Shown: positions 1 through 10,629, numbered from the stretch's first letter. The stretch is 64,000 nucleotides of DNA from Sphingomonas sp. 7/4-4 (GCF_027941955.1 NZ_CP115960.1:434001-498000), one strand, 5' to 3'. A program made the numbers and translations. The notes: generated by a model not told the origin, from the sequence alone.

Positions 1-763
1 GTGCATAGGCCATCTGCCCGGCATAGGGCTTGGTCCCGACGATGCGCAGCGGCAGCGGCTTCGGGCGTTGCGGGGTTGCGGGAACGGTGCCCTGAACGGT
101 CACGAACGGCCCGGTCACGAACGCGACGAGATAGGTCGGCAGCGGCTCGGTCGGCGCGAAGCGGTGCTTGACCAGCTTGCCGGCGGAGAGCGGCTTGCCC
201 TGCTCGGGCGCGTTGCTGACCGCGACGAAGCCGGGCTTCGTGGTCACGCTGACGGTGAAGGGTGTCTTGTATCCGGGCTGGTCGAATGACGGAAACGCAG
301 CGCGCGCATCGATCGATTCGAACTGCGACCAGCTATACCAGTCGTCACCCACCTTGATCCGGTACAGCCCCGAGGGCCCACCTGCGAACGCGGCGTTATA
401 GTCGAACTTGAGCGTCAGCTTACCCGCCGGAATCGTCCGGCCGAAATCGACCTGCGCCAGCCCGGTCGGGCTCTTCTGCGTGAAGGTCACCGGCGTCTCG
501 CGCTTGCCGATCTTCACCACCGCCCTGCTGACCTTGAGGTCGCGTCCGTGCATGAAGATCGATGCCGCGGGCTGCTTCAGCTCCACGTCGATCTCGGTAT
601 GGCCGGAGAAACGCTCCCGCTCGGGCAGGATCGTCATGTCGAGCCGATAAGCGATCGGCTTCACCGTATCGGGGAGCTTGCCGGTCGGGAGCGGCGAGGC
701 GGATTGGGCGAGGGCGGAGGCGGGGACAACGAAGGCGCAGAGCGCAAGCAGGAAGACGCGCAT
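1..763 (-). CDS. M1-family metalloaminopeptidase (aminopeptidase N-like), N-terminal part
   Basis: Zinc-dependent M1 aminopeptidase that would trim N-terminal residues from peptides, probably in the periplasm. The 254 visible residues begin with a hydrophobic signal peptide ending ASALAQS and continue through the N-terminal beta-domain typical of the family (GLYRI, then QFESIDARAAFPSFDQPGY, then FLVAF-like TYLVAFVTGPF). The catalytic GxMEN and HExxH motifs lie beyond the window edge, so activity cannot be judged. The frame is clean throughout. It is divergent from rutB across 123 bases, which must hold both promoters. The family is clear; the exact subfamily is not. Confidence 0.85.
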   Translation of the reverse strand, partial: MRVFLLALCAFVVPASALAQSASPLPTGKLPDTVKPIAYRLDMTILPERERFSGHTEIDVELKQPAASIFMHGRDLKVSRAVVKIGKRETPVTFTQKSPTGLAQVDFGRTIPAGKLTLKFDYNAAFAGGPSGLYRIKVGDDWYSWSQFESIDARAAFPSFDQPGYKTPFTVSVTTKPGFVAVSNAPEQGKPLSAGKLVKHRFAPTEPLPTYLVAFVTGPFVTVQGTVPATPQRPKPLPLRIVGTKPYAGQMAYA

Positions 764-886
764 CGGGATTCCTTGAAGGGATAAAGATGCTTAAGCGGCG
801 AACTGCCCTAGGGCAATAGCACACCGGAGGCCTTGCGGGCCGCCTGCGCTTGGTTCACCTTCGCATGCGCAAAACGAGGACGCTGC

Positions 887-1618
<732 letters not shown>

Positions 1619-1631
1619 CCCGTAAATCACG

Positions 1632-1713
1632 CGTCATCCCGGCGGAAGCCGGGATCCAGAGTCAAATGCGATGTGGCATGTGGCTCTGGGCCCCGGCCTA
1701 CGCCGGGGTGACG
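1632..1713. repeat. Dispersed inverted repeat, copy 1 of 4
   Basis: Arms CGTCATCCCGGCGGAAGCC and GGCCTACGCCGGGGTGACG face each other around a variable centre. The same unit recurs at 2123-2204, 51710-51792 and 57731-57812. Each copy lies in a short gap between genes and could fold into a long hairpin that processes or terminates transcripts. This copy is the least symmetrical of the four. Confidence 0.85.
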
Positions 1714-1729
1714 AGATAGAGGAGATCCG

Positions 1730-2113
1730 ATGCCCTTCGAACCGATCAACCCGACGCAATTCCCCACCCCGATCGCGCCCTATTCGGCCGGCGCGAAGGC
1801 GGGGAACACGGTCTATGTCTCGGGCGTGCTGGCGCTGGGCGAGGGCGGGGTGGTGCTCCATGTCGGCGATGCCGCCGCGCAGACCCGGCACGTGCTCGAC
1901 GTGATCAAGATCACGCTGGAGGCCGGTGGCGCCACCCTCGAGGACGTGGCGATGAACCACATCTTCCTCAAGGATTTGGGCGACTATGCCGCCTTCAACG
2001 CGGTCTATGCCGAGTATTTCCCCGGCGCCAAGCCCGCGCGCTATTGCATCAAATGCGATCTGGTGAAGCCCGACTGCCTCGTCGAGATCGCCTCGGTTGC
2101 CCACATTGGGTGA
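1730..2113 (+). CDS. rutC: RidA-family aminoacrylate peracid reductase/deaminase RutC
   Basis: Small trimeric RidA/YjgF protein, 127 residues, assigned to handling of aminoacrylate intermediates in the Rut pathway. The family hallmarks are the N-terminal PYSAGAKAG-NTVYVSG segment and the C-terminal arginine-containing PARYCIKC stretch that lines the active site. Position directly between rutB and rutD supports RutC over a general RidA deaminase. The ATG follows AGAGGAG at good spacing. It sits between two copies of the dispersed inverted repeat, so the rut transcript would carry two long hairpins. Confidence 0.9.
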   Translation: MPFEPINPTQFPTPIAPYSAGAKAGNTVYVSGVLALGEGGVVLHVGDAAAQTRHVLDVIKITLEAGGATLEDVAMNHIFLKDLGDYAAFNAVYAEYFPGAKPARYCIKCDLVKPDCLVEIASVAHIG

Positions 2114-2122
2114 AGCCAATAG

Positions 2123-2204
2123 CGTCATCCCGGCGAAAGTCGGGATCCGGAGCGATCGAGCGCGTCGCCTGCGACTCTGGATCCCGGCTTTCGCCGGGAT
2201 GGCG
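2123..2204. repeat. Dispersed inverted repeat, copy 2 of 4
   Basis: CGTCATCCCGGCGAAAGTC pairs with GGCTTTCGCCGGGATGGCG across a central variable part. It occupies nearly the whole rutC-rutD gap. Same unit as at 1632-1713, 51710-51792 and 57731-57812. Confidence 0.88.
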
Positions 2205-2216
2205 AAGGTGACGTAG

Positions 2217-2995
2217 GTGCCCCTGCTCGACGGGCTTTATTACGAAGAACATGGCAGCGGCCCGCCGCTGATCCTTTCGGCAGGGCTGGGCGGATCGGGC
2301 AATTACTGGCTGCCCAACCTGCCGGCGCTTGCCGAACGCCACCGCGTCATCCTCTACGACCATCGCGGCACCGGCCGCAGCGATCGGACGCTGCCCGAGA
2401 CGGTGACAGTCGAGCAATTGGGCGACGATATCCTCGCGCTGATCGAAGGGCTCGGCCTGAGCAGCGCCACGATCCTCGGCCATGCCGCCGGCGCAGTGGC
2501 GGGGCTGGCGGCGGCGCTCGCGGCCCCCGACGCATCGACCGGCTCGTCCTCGTCAATGGCTGGCCCGCACCCGACCCGCATTTCCTGCGCTGCTTCGAGA
2601 CGCGGCTAGCCTTGCTGCGCAACAGCGGCCCGCGCGCCTATCTGCGCGCCCAGCCGCTCTTTCTCTATCCGGCCAACTGGATGTCCGAGAACGCCGCGCG
2701 GCTCGCCGCCGAGGATGAGGCCCATCTCGCCCGTTTCGCCGGGGCCGAGACCTATGAGAAGCGCATCGCTGCGCTCGCCACCTTCGATGTCGATGCGCAT
2801 CTCGGCGAAATAACAATGCCCACTCTTGCGCTTGCCGCCACCGATGACATGCTCGTGCCCAGCAATTGCTCGAAGCGGCTGGCGGAGGGCATCGGAGGGG
2901 CGAGGCTGGCAACGATGCCTTGGGGCGGCCACGCCTGCAACGTTACCGATCCCGAAACCTTCAACCGCCTCGTGCTCGATTTTCTGGGGGAATAG
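2217..2995 (+). CDS. rutD: Aminoacrylate hydrolase RutD (alpha/beta hydrolase), frameshifted
   Basis: Alpha/beta-hydrolase fold protein of the Rut pathway, proposed to speed hydrolysis of aminoacrylate to malonic semialdehyde. GTG start at 2217. Residues 1-105 are in one frame and the rest ([11 protein letters not shown] onward) in another. Adding one C near 2530 restores [14 protein letters not shown] and joins both parts into about 259 residues. The nucleophile elbow reads GHAAG rather than GxSxG; to my recollection RutD proteins carry GHALG, so Ala for Ser is a family trait, not damage. The C-terminal His is in GGHACN. The stop is 2 bases before the rutA start, so coupling is likely. The frameshift is probably a sequencing error. 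Confidence 0.85.
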
Positions 2996-2997
2996 CC

Positions 2998-4059
2998 ATG
3001 CAAGTCGGTGTCTTCGTGCCCATCAACAACAATGGCTGGCTGATCAGCGAGAACGCGCCGCAATACATGCCGAGCTTCGATCTCAACAAGGAGATCGCGA
3101 TCCGCGCCGAAAAGCATGGCCTCGATTTCCTCCTCTCGATGATCAAGCTGCGCGGATTCGGCGGCAAGACCGAGTTCTGGGAATATGGCCTCGAAAGCTT
3201 CACCCTCATGGCCGGGCTCGCCGCGGTAACCGAGAAGATCAAGATCTACGCCACTTGCCCGACTTTGGTGATCCCGCCCGCCTTCGCCGCGCGGATGTGC
3301 AACACGATCGACAGCATCAGCCATGGTCGCTTCGGATTGAATCTGATCACCGGCTGGCAGCGCCCCGAATACAGCCAGATGGGGCTGTGGCCGGGCGACG
3401 AGCATTTCCGCAACCGTTACCAGATGCTCGACGAATATGCCCGGATTCTGCGCGAGCTGTGGGAAACCGGACGCAGCGATTTCAAGGGCGAATATTACCA
3501 GATGGACGACTGCCTCGTCCGCCCGAAGCCCGAAGGCGACATGAAGATCATCTGCGCAGGCTCCTCGGACGAAGGCCTCGCATTCTCGGCAAAGTGGGCG
3601 GATTATGCCTTCTGCCTCGGCAAGGGCGTCAACACGCCCACCGCCTTCGCCTTCAACAACGAGCGCCTCGCCGCCGCGACCGAAAAGACCGGACGCGACG
3701 TCTCGGTCTTCGTCCTCGTCATGATCATCGCCGCCGAAACCGATGCGGAGGCAATGGCCAAGTGGAAGTCGTACAATGACGGCGTCGATATCGATGCGAT
3801 CGCCTGGCTCAAGGACCAGGGCGCGGCCGACAAGCACAATGCCACCACCAACGTCCGCCAGCTCGCCGCGCCGGAAGGCGCAGTCAACATCAATATGGGC
3901 ACCCTGGTCGGCTCTTACGAAAGCGTTTCGCGGATGCTCGACGAGATGGCCGAAGTGCCCAATACCGGCGGCGTGCTGCTCACCTTCGACGACTTCCTCG
4001 AAGGCGTCGAGAATTTCGGCACGCGCATCCAGCCGCTGATGAAGAGCCGCCAGGGCTGA
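2998..4059 (+). CDS. rutA: Pyrimidine monooxygenase RutA (FMN-dependent, luciferase-like)
   Basis: Flavin-dependent monooxygenase that opens the uracil or thymine ring, the first step of the Rut pathway. The 353 residues begin [17 protein letters not shown] and contain the bacterial-luciferase-like TIM-barrel signatures, including [14 protein letters not shown] and [13 protein letters not shown], all in one clean frame. The enzyme needs reduced FMN from a partner reductase (RutF), which is not encoded nearby. Placed last in the cluster, two bases after rutD, unlike the rutA-first order of Escherichia coli. Confidence 0.93.
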   Translation: MQVGVFVPINNNGWLISENAPQYMPSFDLNKEIAIRAEKHGLDFLLSMIKLRGFGGKTEFWEYGLESFTLMAGLAAVTEKIKIYATCPTLVIPPAFAARMCNTIDSISHGRFGLNLITGWQRPEYSQMGLWPGDEHFRNRYQMLDEYARILRELWETGRSDFKGEYYQMDDCLVRPKPEGDMKIICAGSSDEGLAFSAKWADYAFCLGKGVNTPTAFAFNNERLAAATEKTGRDVSVFVLVMIIAAETDAEAMAKWKSYNDGVDIDAIAWLKDQGAADKHNATTNVRQLAAPEGAVNINMGTLVGSYESVSRMLDEMAEVPNTGGVLLTFDDFLEGVENFGTRIQPLMKSRQG

Positions 4060-4130
4060 TCTCCCCGCCGAGCCATTGCCACCTCCGCCGCCGCGCTTAT
4101 GGTAGCGTTATCGCAGCCGGGAGAGCTTTG

Positions 4131-5378
4131 GTGAGGGTGATGAGAGGTGGCGCGCTGATCGGCCTGCTGGCGGCGTTGTGCCTCGCGAGCACCGCAGTTG
4201 CGCAGGACAAATCGCACTGGGTGGCGAGCTGGGCCACTTCGCAGATGGTGCCGACGAACGAGAATGTCGCCCCCGCCGAGGACCTCACCGATGCGACGCT
4301 CCGGCAAATCGTCCGCGTCTCGATCGGCGGCAAACGCGTGCGCGTGCGGCTGTCGAACGCGTTCGGGACTGCGCCGCTCGTGATCAATGCAGCCAGCATC
4401 GCGCTCTCGGCAGACAACACCTCGTCGCGCATTGTGCCCGCGTCGCTCAAGCCACTGACCTTCGGCGCCGCCGCCAGTGTCACGATCCCCGCCGGCGCGG
4501 ACTATCTCTCCGATCCGGTGGACATGACGATCGCGCCCGGTGCCGATCTGGCGATCACGCTCCACCTGTCGAGCCCGCCCGATCGCCAGACCGGCCACCC
4601 TGGCGCGCGGTCGCATAGCCATTTCGCGCACGGCCAGCAGGTCATGGCCGAGTCGCTGACGGGCGCGAAGACCTCCACCCGCTGGTATTTGATCGGCGGC
4701 GTCGAAGTGGACGCGCCCGGCGCCCGGGCCCTCGTCATCCTCGGCGATTCGATCACCGACGGCTATGGCGTCCAGCCCAACACCAATGCGCGCTGGCCCG
4801 ATCGGCTCGCAATGCGGCTGCGCGCCAATCCGGCGACCCGGAACATGGCGGTGCTCAACGCCGGCATCGGCGGCAACCGGCTGCGGCTCGACGGCACCGG
4901 CCCCAACGCACTCGCCCGCTTCGAGCGTGAGGTGCTGACTCCGCCCGGTGTCACGCATTTGCTCGTGATCGAAGGGATCAACGATCTCGGCACGCTCACC
5001 CGCGATGCGCCCGCTACGCCCGAGCAGCATGCCGCTCTGGTCCGCGAGATGATCGGCGCGCTCCGGCAGATCGTCGCCCGATCGCGGGCGCACGGCATCA
5101 AGGTGATCGGCGGCACGATCATGCCCGACGGCACCTCCGGCTATTACCATCCCGACGCCGCCAACGAAGCCGACCGCGCCGCGGTCAACGCCTGGATCCG
5201 TGCCCCGGGCAATTTCGACGCAGTCGTGGATTTCGACGCCGCAATGCGCGATCCGGCGAACCCGACGCGGCTGCGGCCCGATCTGGACTCGGGCGATGGG
5301 CTGCATCCTTCGATCGTCGGCTATCAGGCGATGGCCGATGCCGTGCCGCTAGCAGTGCTGGCGCCGCGAAAGCGCTAG
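4131..5378 (+). CDS. Secreted SGNH/GDSL-family hydrolase
   Basis: Exported serine esterase/lipase-type hydrolase; the substrate cannot be read from sequence. A signal peptide (GLLAALCLASTAVAQ) is followed by an N-terminal beta domain of about 170 residues (SWATSQMVP, RVSIGGKRVRVRLSNAFG) and then the SGNH core: block I Ser in LVILGDSITDGYG, Gly in NAGIGGNRL, Asn in IEGINDLG and the Asp-x-x-His of SGDGLHPS. GTG at 4131 has GGGAG seven bases upstream; TTG 4128 and ATG 4140 are alternatives. It converges on and overlaps by three bases the corrected end of the radical SAM gene on the other strand. Confidence 0.85.
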   Translation: MRVMRGGALIGLLAALCLASTAVAQDKSHWVASWATSQMVPTNENVAPAEDLTDATLRQIVRVSIGGKRVRVRLSNAFGTAPLVINAASIALSADNTSSRIVPASLKPLTFGAAASVTIPAGADYLSDPVDMTIAPGADLAITLHLSSPPDRQTGHPGARSHSHFAHGQQVMAESLTGAKTSTRWYLIGGVEVDAPGARALVILGDSITDGYGVQPNTNARWPDRLAMRLRANPATRNMAVLNAGIGGNRLRLDGTGPNALARFEREVLTPPGVTHLLVIEGINDLGTLTRDAPATPEQHAALVREMIGALRQIVARSRAHGIKVIGGTIMPDGTSGYYHPDAANEADRAAVNAWIRAPGNFDAVVDFDAAMRDPANPTRLRPDLDSGDGLHPSIVGYQAMADAVPLAVLAPRKR

Positions 5379-6442
5379 AACAACTCCCCTGCGGCCCCGG
5401 CGGCGGGCGGAACAGGTCGGTCCGCAGCCGCAACCGCTCTCCATCCAGCCCATAGCGTTTCGCCGCGATGTGGAAGCGTTTGCGCAGCAATTCGGCCCAG
5501 GGCCTTGCCCGCGCATCCGCGTATGGAAATTGGGATCGTTGTCGCGCCCACCGCGGATCGACTGGATCGTCGCCATCACCTTGCCCGCGCGATCGGGGAA
5601 ATGCGTGTCGAGCCAGGCACGGAACAGAGGCGCAACTTCGTGCGGCAGCCGCACCGGCAGGAAGAACGCCCCACGCGCCCCAGCCTCCGCGGCCTTTTCG
5701 AGGATATGCTCCATCTCGTGATCGGTGACCGCCGGAATCACCGGCGCCATCGACACGAACACCGGGATACCCGCATCGGTCAGCGTGCGGACTGCCGCGA
5801 GCCGCTTGGCGGGGAGGGTGCGCGCGGCTCCACCGTCATCGTGATCCGCGGATCGAGCGAGGTGATCGACAGCATCACCGCCGCCAGCCCCTTCGCCGCC
5901 ATCGGTGCCAGCAGGTCGATGTCGCGGGTCACCCGATCGGACTTGGTGGTGATCGTGATCGGATGGTTGCACGCGGCCAGCACTTCGATACAGCCGCGGG
6001 TGATCCGCCATTTGCCTTCGATCGGCTGATAGGGATCGGTGTTGGTCCCGAACGCGATCGGCTGGCAAGCATAGCCGCGCTTCGCCAGCTCGGCACGCAG
6101 CAGCACGGGCGCATCGGGCTTGGCGAACAGCTTGGTCTCGAAATCGAGCCCCGGCGACAGATCGTGATACGCATGGCTCGGCCGCGCGAAGCAGTAGATG
6201 CAGCCATGCTCGCAGCCGCGATACGGATTCACCGATCGATCGAAAGCGATGTCGGGCGAGTTGTTGCGCGTCAGGATCGTCTTCGGCTTCTCGACGGTTA
6301 CCGTGGTGCGCAGCGGCGGCAGCTCGCCGTCCACGGTCTCGCGTTCGTCGCGCCAGTCGCCGTCCTCCTCGCGTTCGGGCAGGTTGAAGCGAATGCTGTC
6401 GCGATTGAGCGTGGCGCCGCGAATGGCCCGAGTCTTTGCCAT
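5375..6442 (-). CDS. PA0069/Rv2578c-type radical SAM protein, three frameshifts
   Basis: Predicted radical SAM enzyme of unknown reaction, DNA-repair-photolyase-like. The cluster motif CEHGCIYCFAR (CxxxCxxC) follows RSVNPYRG. The open frame breaks three times. One C added near 5811 joins MTVEPRAP to AKRLAAVRTL; one near 5501 joins RGQGP to WAELLRKRFH; one near 5387 gives the ending QGELF-stop. All three sites are C/G runs, so sequencing error is the best explanation. The restored protein is about 355 residues, a normal family length. ATG at 6442 is preferred to the in-frame GTG at 6448. The corrected stop overlaps the SGNH hydrolase stop on the opposite strand. Confidence 0.8.
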
Positions 6443-6494
6443 TGCCACATGCTACGCGGCGAACTAGAACATATCAAGAACAATGGAGGAATTG

Positions 6495-6836
6495 ATGGCA
6501 CGTATTTCGTATGTCGAGTTGCCGGTGAGGAACGTTGCCGGAGTGCGCGATTTCTATGCGAAGGCATTCGGCTGGGGCTTCACCGATTTCGGCCCCGATT
6601 ATTCGGCGACGACCGGCGGCGATGTCGATGTCGGGCTCAACGGCAGCAAGGATCAGGCGATCGCGCACCTGCTCCCGATCGTCGAGGTGCAGGATCTCGA
6701 AGCGGCGCTGGACAGCGTGACGGCGGCGGGCGGCGAAGTGACCGTGCCGATCTTCACCTTCCCGGGCGGCCGACGCTTCCACTTCCGCGATCCCGACGGC
6801 AACGAGCTGGGCGTGTTCGTCAACGAACCCGAATAG
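6495..6836 (+). CDS. Glyoxalase/bleomycin-resistance fold (VOC) protein
   Basis: Single-domain vicinal-oxygen-chelate protein of 113 residues. It has the paired beta-alpha-beta-beta-beta pattern: ARISYVELPVRNVAGVRDFY at the start and RFHFRDPDGNELGVF at the end, where the terminal Glu is the usual metal ligand. The ATG at 6495 has GGAGG seven bases upstream, so I prefer it to the in-frame ATG at 6483, which overlaps that ribosome site. The substrate is unknown. It is divergent from the radical SAM gene. Confidence 0.85.
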   Translation: MARISYVELPVRNVAGVRDFYAKAFGWGFTDFGPDYSATTGGDVDVGLNGSKDQAIAHLLPIVEVQDLEAALDSVTAAGGEVTVPIFTFPGGRRFHFRDPDGNELGVFVNEPE

Positions 6837-6894
6837 CGCGGATTGCGCGAACGGAGGTGGCTGCTAAATCTCGCGGCTCACCAAGGGGAAATCG

Positions 6895-7424
6895 ATGCGC
6901 CAGCTTCCGTTCGCCGCCGGCATTGCCGCGCTTTGCCTGTCGGCACCTGCATCCGCCGAGGATGCCAAGCCCTGTGGCGCCGGGCTGATCTGCGCGAGCA
7001 AGCCCGAGACCGTGATGGCGGCGATGGAGAAAGCGGAGCTCAAGCCCAAGCTGACCAAGGACGGCGAAGGCGATCCGATGATAGAGAGCGATGAATCCTC
7101 CTATCATTTCGACGTGATTTTCTATGGCTGCGCGGAGCACAAGAACTGCGACTCGCTGCGTTTCGAAACCGTGTTCGAAAAGGCGCCGGAGAACACCCCG
7201 AATTCGTCAACAAGTGGAACTCGAAGAAGCGTTTCCTCCAGGCCTTTGTCCGCACCGACGGGCAATTGGGCGTCGCCTATGACGTGGCGACCATCGGCGG
7301 GCTCAACGCGGCGAACTTCGCCGACGTACTCGCCTGGTGGAATTCGCAGCTCGCCGAGCTTGCCGATTTCTTCAAGGAAGAGCTGAACCTGCCGGACGCC
7401 AAGGCGGACAAGCCGAAGAGCTGA
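6895..7424 (+). CDS. Exported YbjN-domain-like protein, frameshifted
   Basis: Secreted or periplasmic protein of about 176 residues with a signal peptide (FAAGIAALCLSAPASA) and a YbjN-like fold of unknown function; this family assignment is tentative. The frame breaks at the C run near 7197. Adding one C continues ENTPEFVNKWNSKKR..AFVRTDGQLGVAYDV to a stop at 7422, a pattern (NxWN, DGxLxVxYDV) that fits YbjN proteins. Without correction the tail is Ser/Arg-rich nonsense. Two cysteines near residue 22 and two near 82 may form disulfides. Confidence 0.7.
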
Positions 7425-7465
7425 GCCGAAATTCCTCCCTCGGGAACCCGGGGAGGAATAAGAGA

Positions 7466-7999
7466 TCACCGCTCCAGCAGCCGCGGCATCAGCTCGACGA
7501 AATTGCACGGCTTGTGGCGGATATCGAGCTGGCTCGCGAGGATCCCGTCCCACGCGTCGGTGACCGCGCCGGTCGATCCCGGCAGCGCGAAGATATAGGT
7601 GCCGCGCGCCACACCCGCGGTCGCGCGCGACTGGATCGTCGAGGTACCGATGCTCTGATAGCTCAGCCAGCGGAACAGCTCGCCGAAGCCGGGGATCTCC
7701 TTGTCCCACACCCGCGCCAGCGCCTCGGGGGTGATGTCGCGCCCGGTCACGCCGGTGCCGCCGGTGGTGAGGATCACGTCGATTTGCGGATCGTCGATCC
7801 ACGCATGAAGCCGGCTGACGATCACTTCGGCATCGTCGCGCACGATCGCGCGCTCGGCGAGTTCGTGGCCCGCGCCGGTCAGCCGTTCGACCAGCCGGTC
7901 GCCCGAACGATCGTCCGCCAAAGTCCTCGTGTCGGAAACGGTGAGCACCGCGATCCGGACCGGCCGGAACGCGATCGTCTCGTCAATTGCCACCGACAA
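7466..7999 (-). CDS. moaB: Molybdenum cofactor biosynthesis protein MoaB
   Basis: MogA/MoaB-type protein that adenylylates molybdopterin. Its 177 residues contain the MPT-binding core [16 protein letters not shown] and the [10 protein letters not shown] loop, both characteristic. It starts 17 bases inside the 3' end of the lytic transglycosylase gene, so it is probably translated from the same minus-strand transcript (UDG-like, transglycosylase, moaB). Cofactor use elsewhere is plausible given the [2Fe-2S] molybdoenzyme subunit at 42578-43081. Confidence 0.92.
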   Translation of the reverse strand: MSVAIDETIAFRPVRIAVLTVSDTRTLADDRSGDRLVERLTGAGHELAERAIVRDDAEVIVSRLHAWIDDPQIDVILTTGGTGVTGRDITPEALARVWDKEIPGFGELFRWLSYQSIGTSTIQSRATAGVARGTYIFALPGSTGAVTDAWDGILASQLDIRHKPCNFVELMPRLLER

Positions 8000-9779
8000 C
8001 CTGTGCGCTGGCCGTCAGCTGCGGCGCGAGGCGCGCACTGACCTTGACTGCCTTTGCGCCCGGCAGCCCGGGGAATTTCGGCCACAGGCCCTGCGTCAGC
8101 GCCTGCCGGCTCGCCGAGGCGCGGCCTTCCTGGTTCTCGTACATCCAGTAGTTGCGCAGCACGGTCATCACATAGCCGCGCGTCTCCCAATACGGGATGC
8201 TCTCGATGTAGAGCAGCGGATCGCCGTTATCGCGGCTCATCGTGTTCCACAGCGCGACCGGGCTCGGCCCGGCATTGTAGGCGGCGATCACCTTGGGGAG
8301 CAGGCCCTGGGTGAAAGGCTGATCGCGGAGCTGTTCGAGATAGGACTGGCCGATCTCCATGTTGACCGAAGGCTTGGTCAGATCGGACGCGGCATAGGTC
8401 ACGCCCTGACGGCGGCCCACGTCGATCGCCGCGCCGGTCTTGACCTGCATGAGGCCCATTGCGCCGGCGGCGCTGCGGACCTCGGCATTGAAGCGCGATT
8501 CCTGCAGCGTGTGCGCGAACACCAGAGCCTTGTCGACGCGCCAGCCGCCCGCGGGTGTCCAGTTGGGCGAGGGATAGCGCGCCTGGATCAGCGGCTGCGC
8601 GCCCGCCGGGCCGTTATGCGAGAGCCAGAGCTGGGTCGCGGCGAGATTGAGCCGGCCGGCGAGACGCGTGAGCGAAGCATGGTCGCCGGGCGTGCAGAAT
8701 TTGGCCTGGTGGCGCAGCACTTCGTTGGCGAGGCCGTCCTCGCCGATCTCGGTAAGCGCCGCGGCGACATGGACGTTCGGGCGCCGCTCGAGCGCGCGCC
8801 AATCCTCGGCGACGAAGCGTTCGCCGGTCACCGGCTTTTCCTGGATGCCCAGCGCCGCCCTGGCGAGCAGCCCGTAATAGGTCTCGCCGAACTGCGCCGC
8901 CGCCTTGAGCCGCACGCTGACCTTTTCGGGCCGCCCGCACGCCATGTCGGCGCGCGATGCCCAATAGAAGCCTGCCGAGCGGAGTTCGGTATCGCTGGCA
9001 CGCATCGCCACACGCTCGAAGGCGATGGCGGAAGCGTTGCAATCGCCTTGCCGCCACGTCGCCAGCCCGGCGACCCAATCGGCCTGGCCGACCCAGTCGC
9101 CCACACCGAGCTGGGCCTTTTCGGCCACGCGGCGCGCATTGATGTCGTCGCCGGCGACATAATAGATCCACGCGACCTTCTGCTGCCATTCGGTCAGCGC
9201 CTCGGGGGTGAGGTCGAGCGCGAATTTCTCGACTACCGCCTCGGCCTGGAGGCCGTCATCGGCCTTGACGAAGGGCTGGATCTCGATCGCGACCGAAGTC
9301 GCGGCAGTGTCGCTCCTGATCGAGCGCGCGCGCTGGCGGACCGGTGCGCCGTCGAACCAGATCAATCGCGAGGCGGCGGGGAGGACGGGGTGTCCATCGC
9401 GCCGCGCGCCTTGGCCATCCGCACGAGCTGCTCGGCCTGCGGCAGGTCGGGCGCCTCGGCGAGCAGGGCCATGATCGCCGCGACGTCGACTTTCGGCGAA
9501 TTCTTGGCGGTGTAGATTTCGGCGCGTGCGAGGGCGTGGAGCGGTCCGGGCTTCATCGAGATCGAGCTGGAGCTGCGCGTCGGTCCATTGTTCCGCGCGG
9601 ATCGCGGCGAACACGCGGCGATATCCGGCGCGCTGATCGGCATCGAGCTGGTCGGGCACGCCGTCGCCGTCGCGCATCGTACTCGGCGCGGCCGGGCGTG
9701 CATCGGCAGTGAGATCGTCGGCATGCGCCGCCGCAGGCAGTGCGAGCAGCGCCGCGGCAAGGATGGTACGCTTGATCAC
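7983..9779 (-). CDS. Soluble lytic murein transglycosylase (GH23), two compensating frameshifts
   Basis: Periplasmic peptidoglycan lyase that cleaves between MurNAc and GlcNAc, forming 1,6-anhydro ends. Signal peptide ([16 protein letters not shown]), a long alpha-helical superhelix, then the Slt catalytic domain with the catalytic Glu in [25 protein letters not shown] and [12 protein letters not shown] stretch of about 60 codons (roughly 9388-9555) is out of phase. Read in the neighbouring frame it gives [18 protein letters not shown], as expected for helical repeats. One end lies in a four-base G run. Two base errors are likelier than real damage. ATGA overlap with the upstream UDG-like gene. 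Confidence 0.85.
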   Translation of the reverse strand: MIKRTILAAALLALPAAAHADDLTADARPAAPSTMRDGDGVPDQLDADQRAGYRRVFAAIRAEQWTDAQLQLDLDEARTAPRPRTRRNLHRQEFAESRRRGDHGPARRGARPAAGRAARADGQGARRDGHPVLPAASRLIWFDGAPVRQRARSIRSDTAATSVAIEIQPFVKADDGLQAEAVVEKFALDLTPEALTEWQQKVAWIYYVAGDDINARRVAEKAQLGVGDWVGQADWVAGLATWRQGDCNASAIAFERVAMRASDTELRSAGFYWASRADMACGRPEKVSVRLKAAAQFGETYYGLLARAALGIQEKPVTGERFVAEDWRALERRPNVHVAAALTEIGEDGLANEVLRHQAKFCTPGDHASLTRLAGRLNLAATQLWLSHNGPAGAQPLIQARYPSPNWTPAGGWRVDKALVFAHTLQESRFNAEVRSAAGAMGLMQVKTGAAIDVGRRQGVTYAASDLTKPSVNMEIGQSYLEQLRDQPFTQGLLPKVIAAYNAGPSPVALWNTMSRDNGDPLLYIESIPYWETRGYVMTVLRNYWMYENQEGRASASRQALTQGLWPKFPGLPGAKAVKVSARLAPQLTASAQVVGGN

Positions 9780-10498
9780 TCGGTCCCCCGGCTCAACAGC
9801 AGCAGATGCTTCCAGGCTTCGCCCTTGGCTGCCGGCCGCTCCAGCAGGAAGCGGGGATGAAAGCTCGCCACCGCGAGGGTTTTGCCACCAAAATGGTTAA
9901 CGGCGCGTATAGGATTTGTTAGGGAATCGCCGTTCGTCTCATCCAGTACACGGCTTGCCGATTGTCCGAGCAGAAACAGCTTCTGCGGGCGGAGCAGCGA
10001 CAAATGATGCCGCGCCAGCTCGATCAGCCGGGCTTCGTCGTCCGGCGCGATCCGTCCGGTCAGCGGCCGCGCCCACGCGAGCGGCAGCAGGTGGACCGAT
10101 TCGCGGCTCAATCCGATCGCCGCGAGCATCCTGTCGAGCAGCCGGCCTACCGGTCCCGACATCAGGGTTTCGGAATCCTCGCCTTCGGGAACGTCGGTGA
10201 CGAACACCCATTCGGCATCGGCCGGGCCCGTCGGTGCGAAGCGCGGCATATGCCATTCGGCCTCGGGCGCGGCGTCGCTCATCCGCCATTCGACGAAGGC
10301 TTCGAGCGTGTCGGGCAGCGCCTCGACCGCCGGCGCCGCTACGGCAAGCTCCGCCGCTGCGGGTGCGGCAGGCGGCGGCGTCCGCGCCAGCCAGTCGCGC
10401 ACATCGTCCTCGACGAGCATGTCGACGCCGGCGTCGCGCCACCATTCGAGCGTGCTCGCGACGGCCTTTTGCCAATCCTGAACTGGTTCCCCTCCCAT
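9776..10498 (-). CDS. Uracil-DNA-glycosylase-superfamily protein lacking cysteines
   Basis: Protein of 240 residues with a C-terminal half resembling family-4 uracil-DNA glycosylases: WVFVTDVPEGEDSE then GPVGRLLDRMLAAIGL, PQKLFLLGQSAS and SFHPRFLLERP. The usual motif A (GxAPG), the post-A Asn and all four Fe-S cysteines are missing; the protein contains no cysteine. Catalysis by the standard mechanism is therefore doubtful. The N-terminal 95 residues are Ala/Pro-rich and unlike the family. It overlaps the lytic transglycosylase start by four bases, so they share a transcript. Alternative view: a degenerate UDG-fold protein with a structural or regulatory role. Confidence 0.7.
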   Translation of the reverse strand: MGGEPVQDWQKAVASTLEWWRDAGVDMLVEDDVRDWLARTPPPAAPAAAELAVAAPAVEALPDTLEAFVEWRMSDAAPEAEWHMPRFAPTGPADAEWVFVTDVPEGEDSETLMSGPVGRLLDRMLAAIGLSRESVHLLPLAWARPLTGRIAPDDEARLIELARHHLSLLRPQKLFLLGQSASRVLDETNGDSLTNPIRAVNHFGGKTLAVASFHPRFLLERPAAKGEAWKHLLLLSRGTE

Positions 10499-10519
10499 AC
10501 CCTATCTTTGAATCCCTGG

Positions 10520-10535
10520 TTGACGTCGCGGTCAA
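10520..10535. promoter_or_regulatory. TTGAC..GTCAA palindrome between divergent genes
   Basis: Perfect inverted repeat TTGAC-GTCGCG-GTCAA in the 131-base gap between the UDG-like gene and the ETF-QO gene. Each arm resembles a -35 element for one of the two divergent genes, so it could be a shared promoter region or an operator. No convincing -10 boxes were found. Confidence 0.35.
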
Positions 10536-10629
10536 TCTTCTTCCAATCCCGAGCGGACAGGACGTTGCGGAACCACGACGACAGGCGCGACGCTACGTCC
10601 CACGGACAGACTCGGCAGGGATTAAGAGG

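Noticed and set aside
2217..2995. rutD as a decayed pseudogene with a lost catalytic serine
   Set aside because: The rest of the cluster is intact, one base restores the frame, and Ala at this position is, as I recall, normal for RutD.
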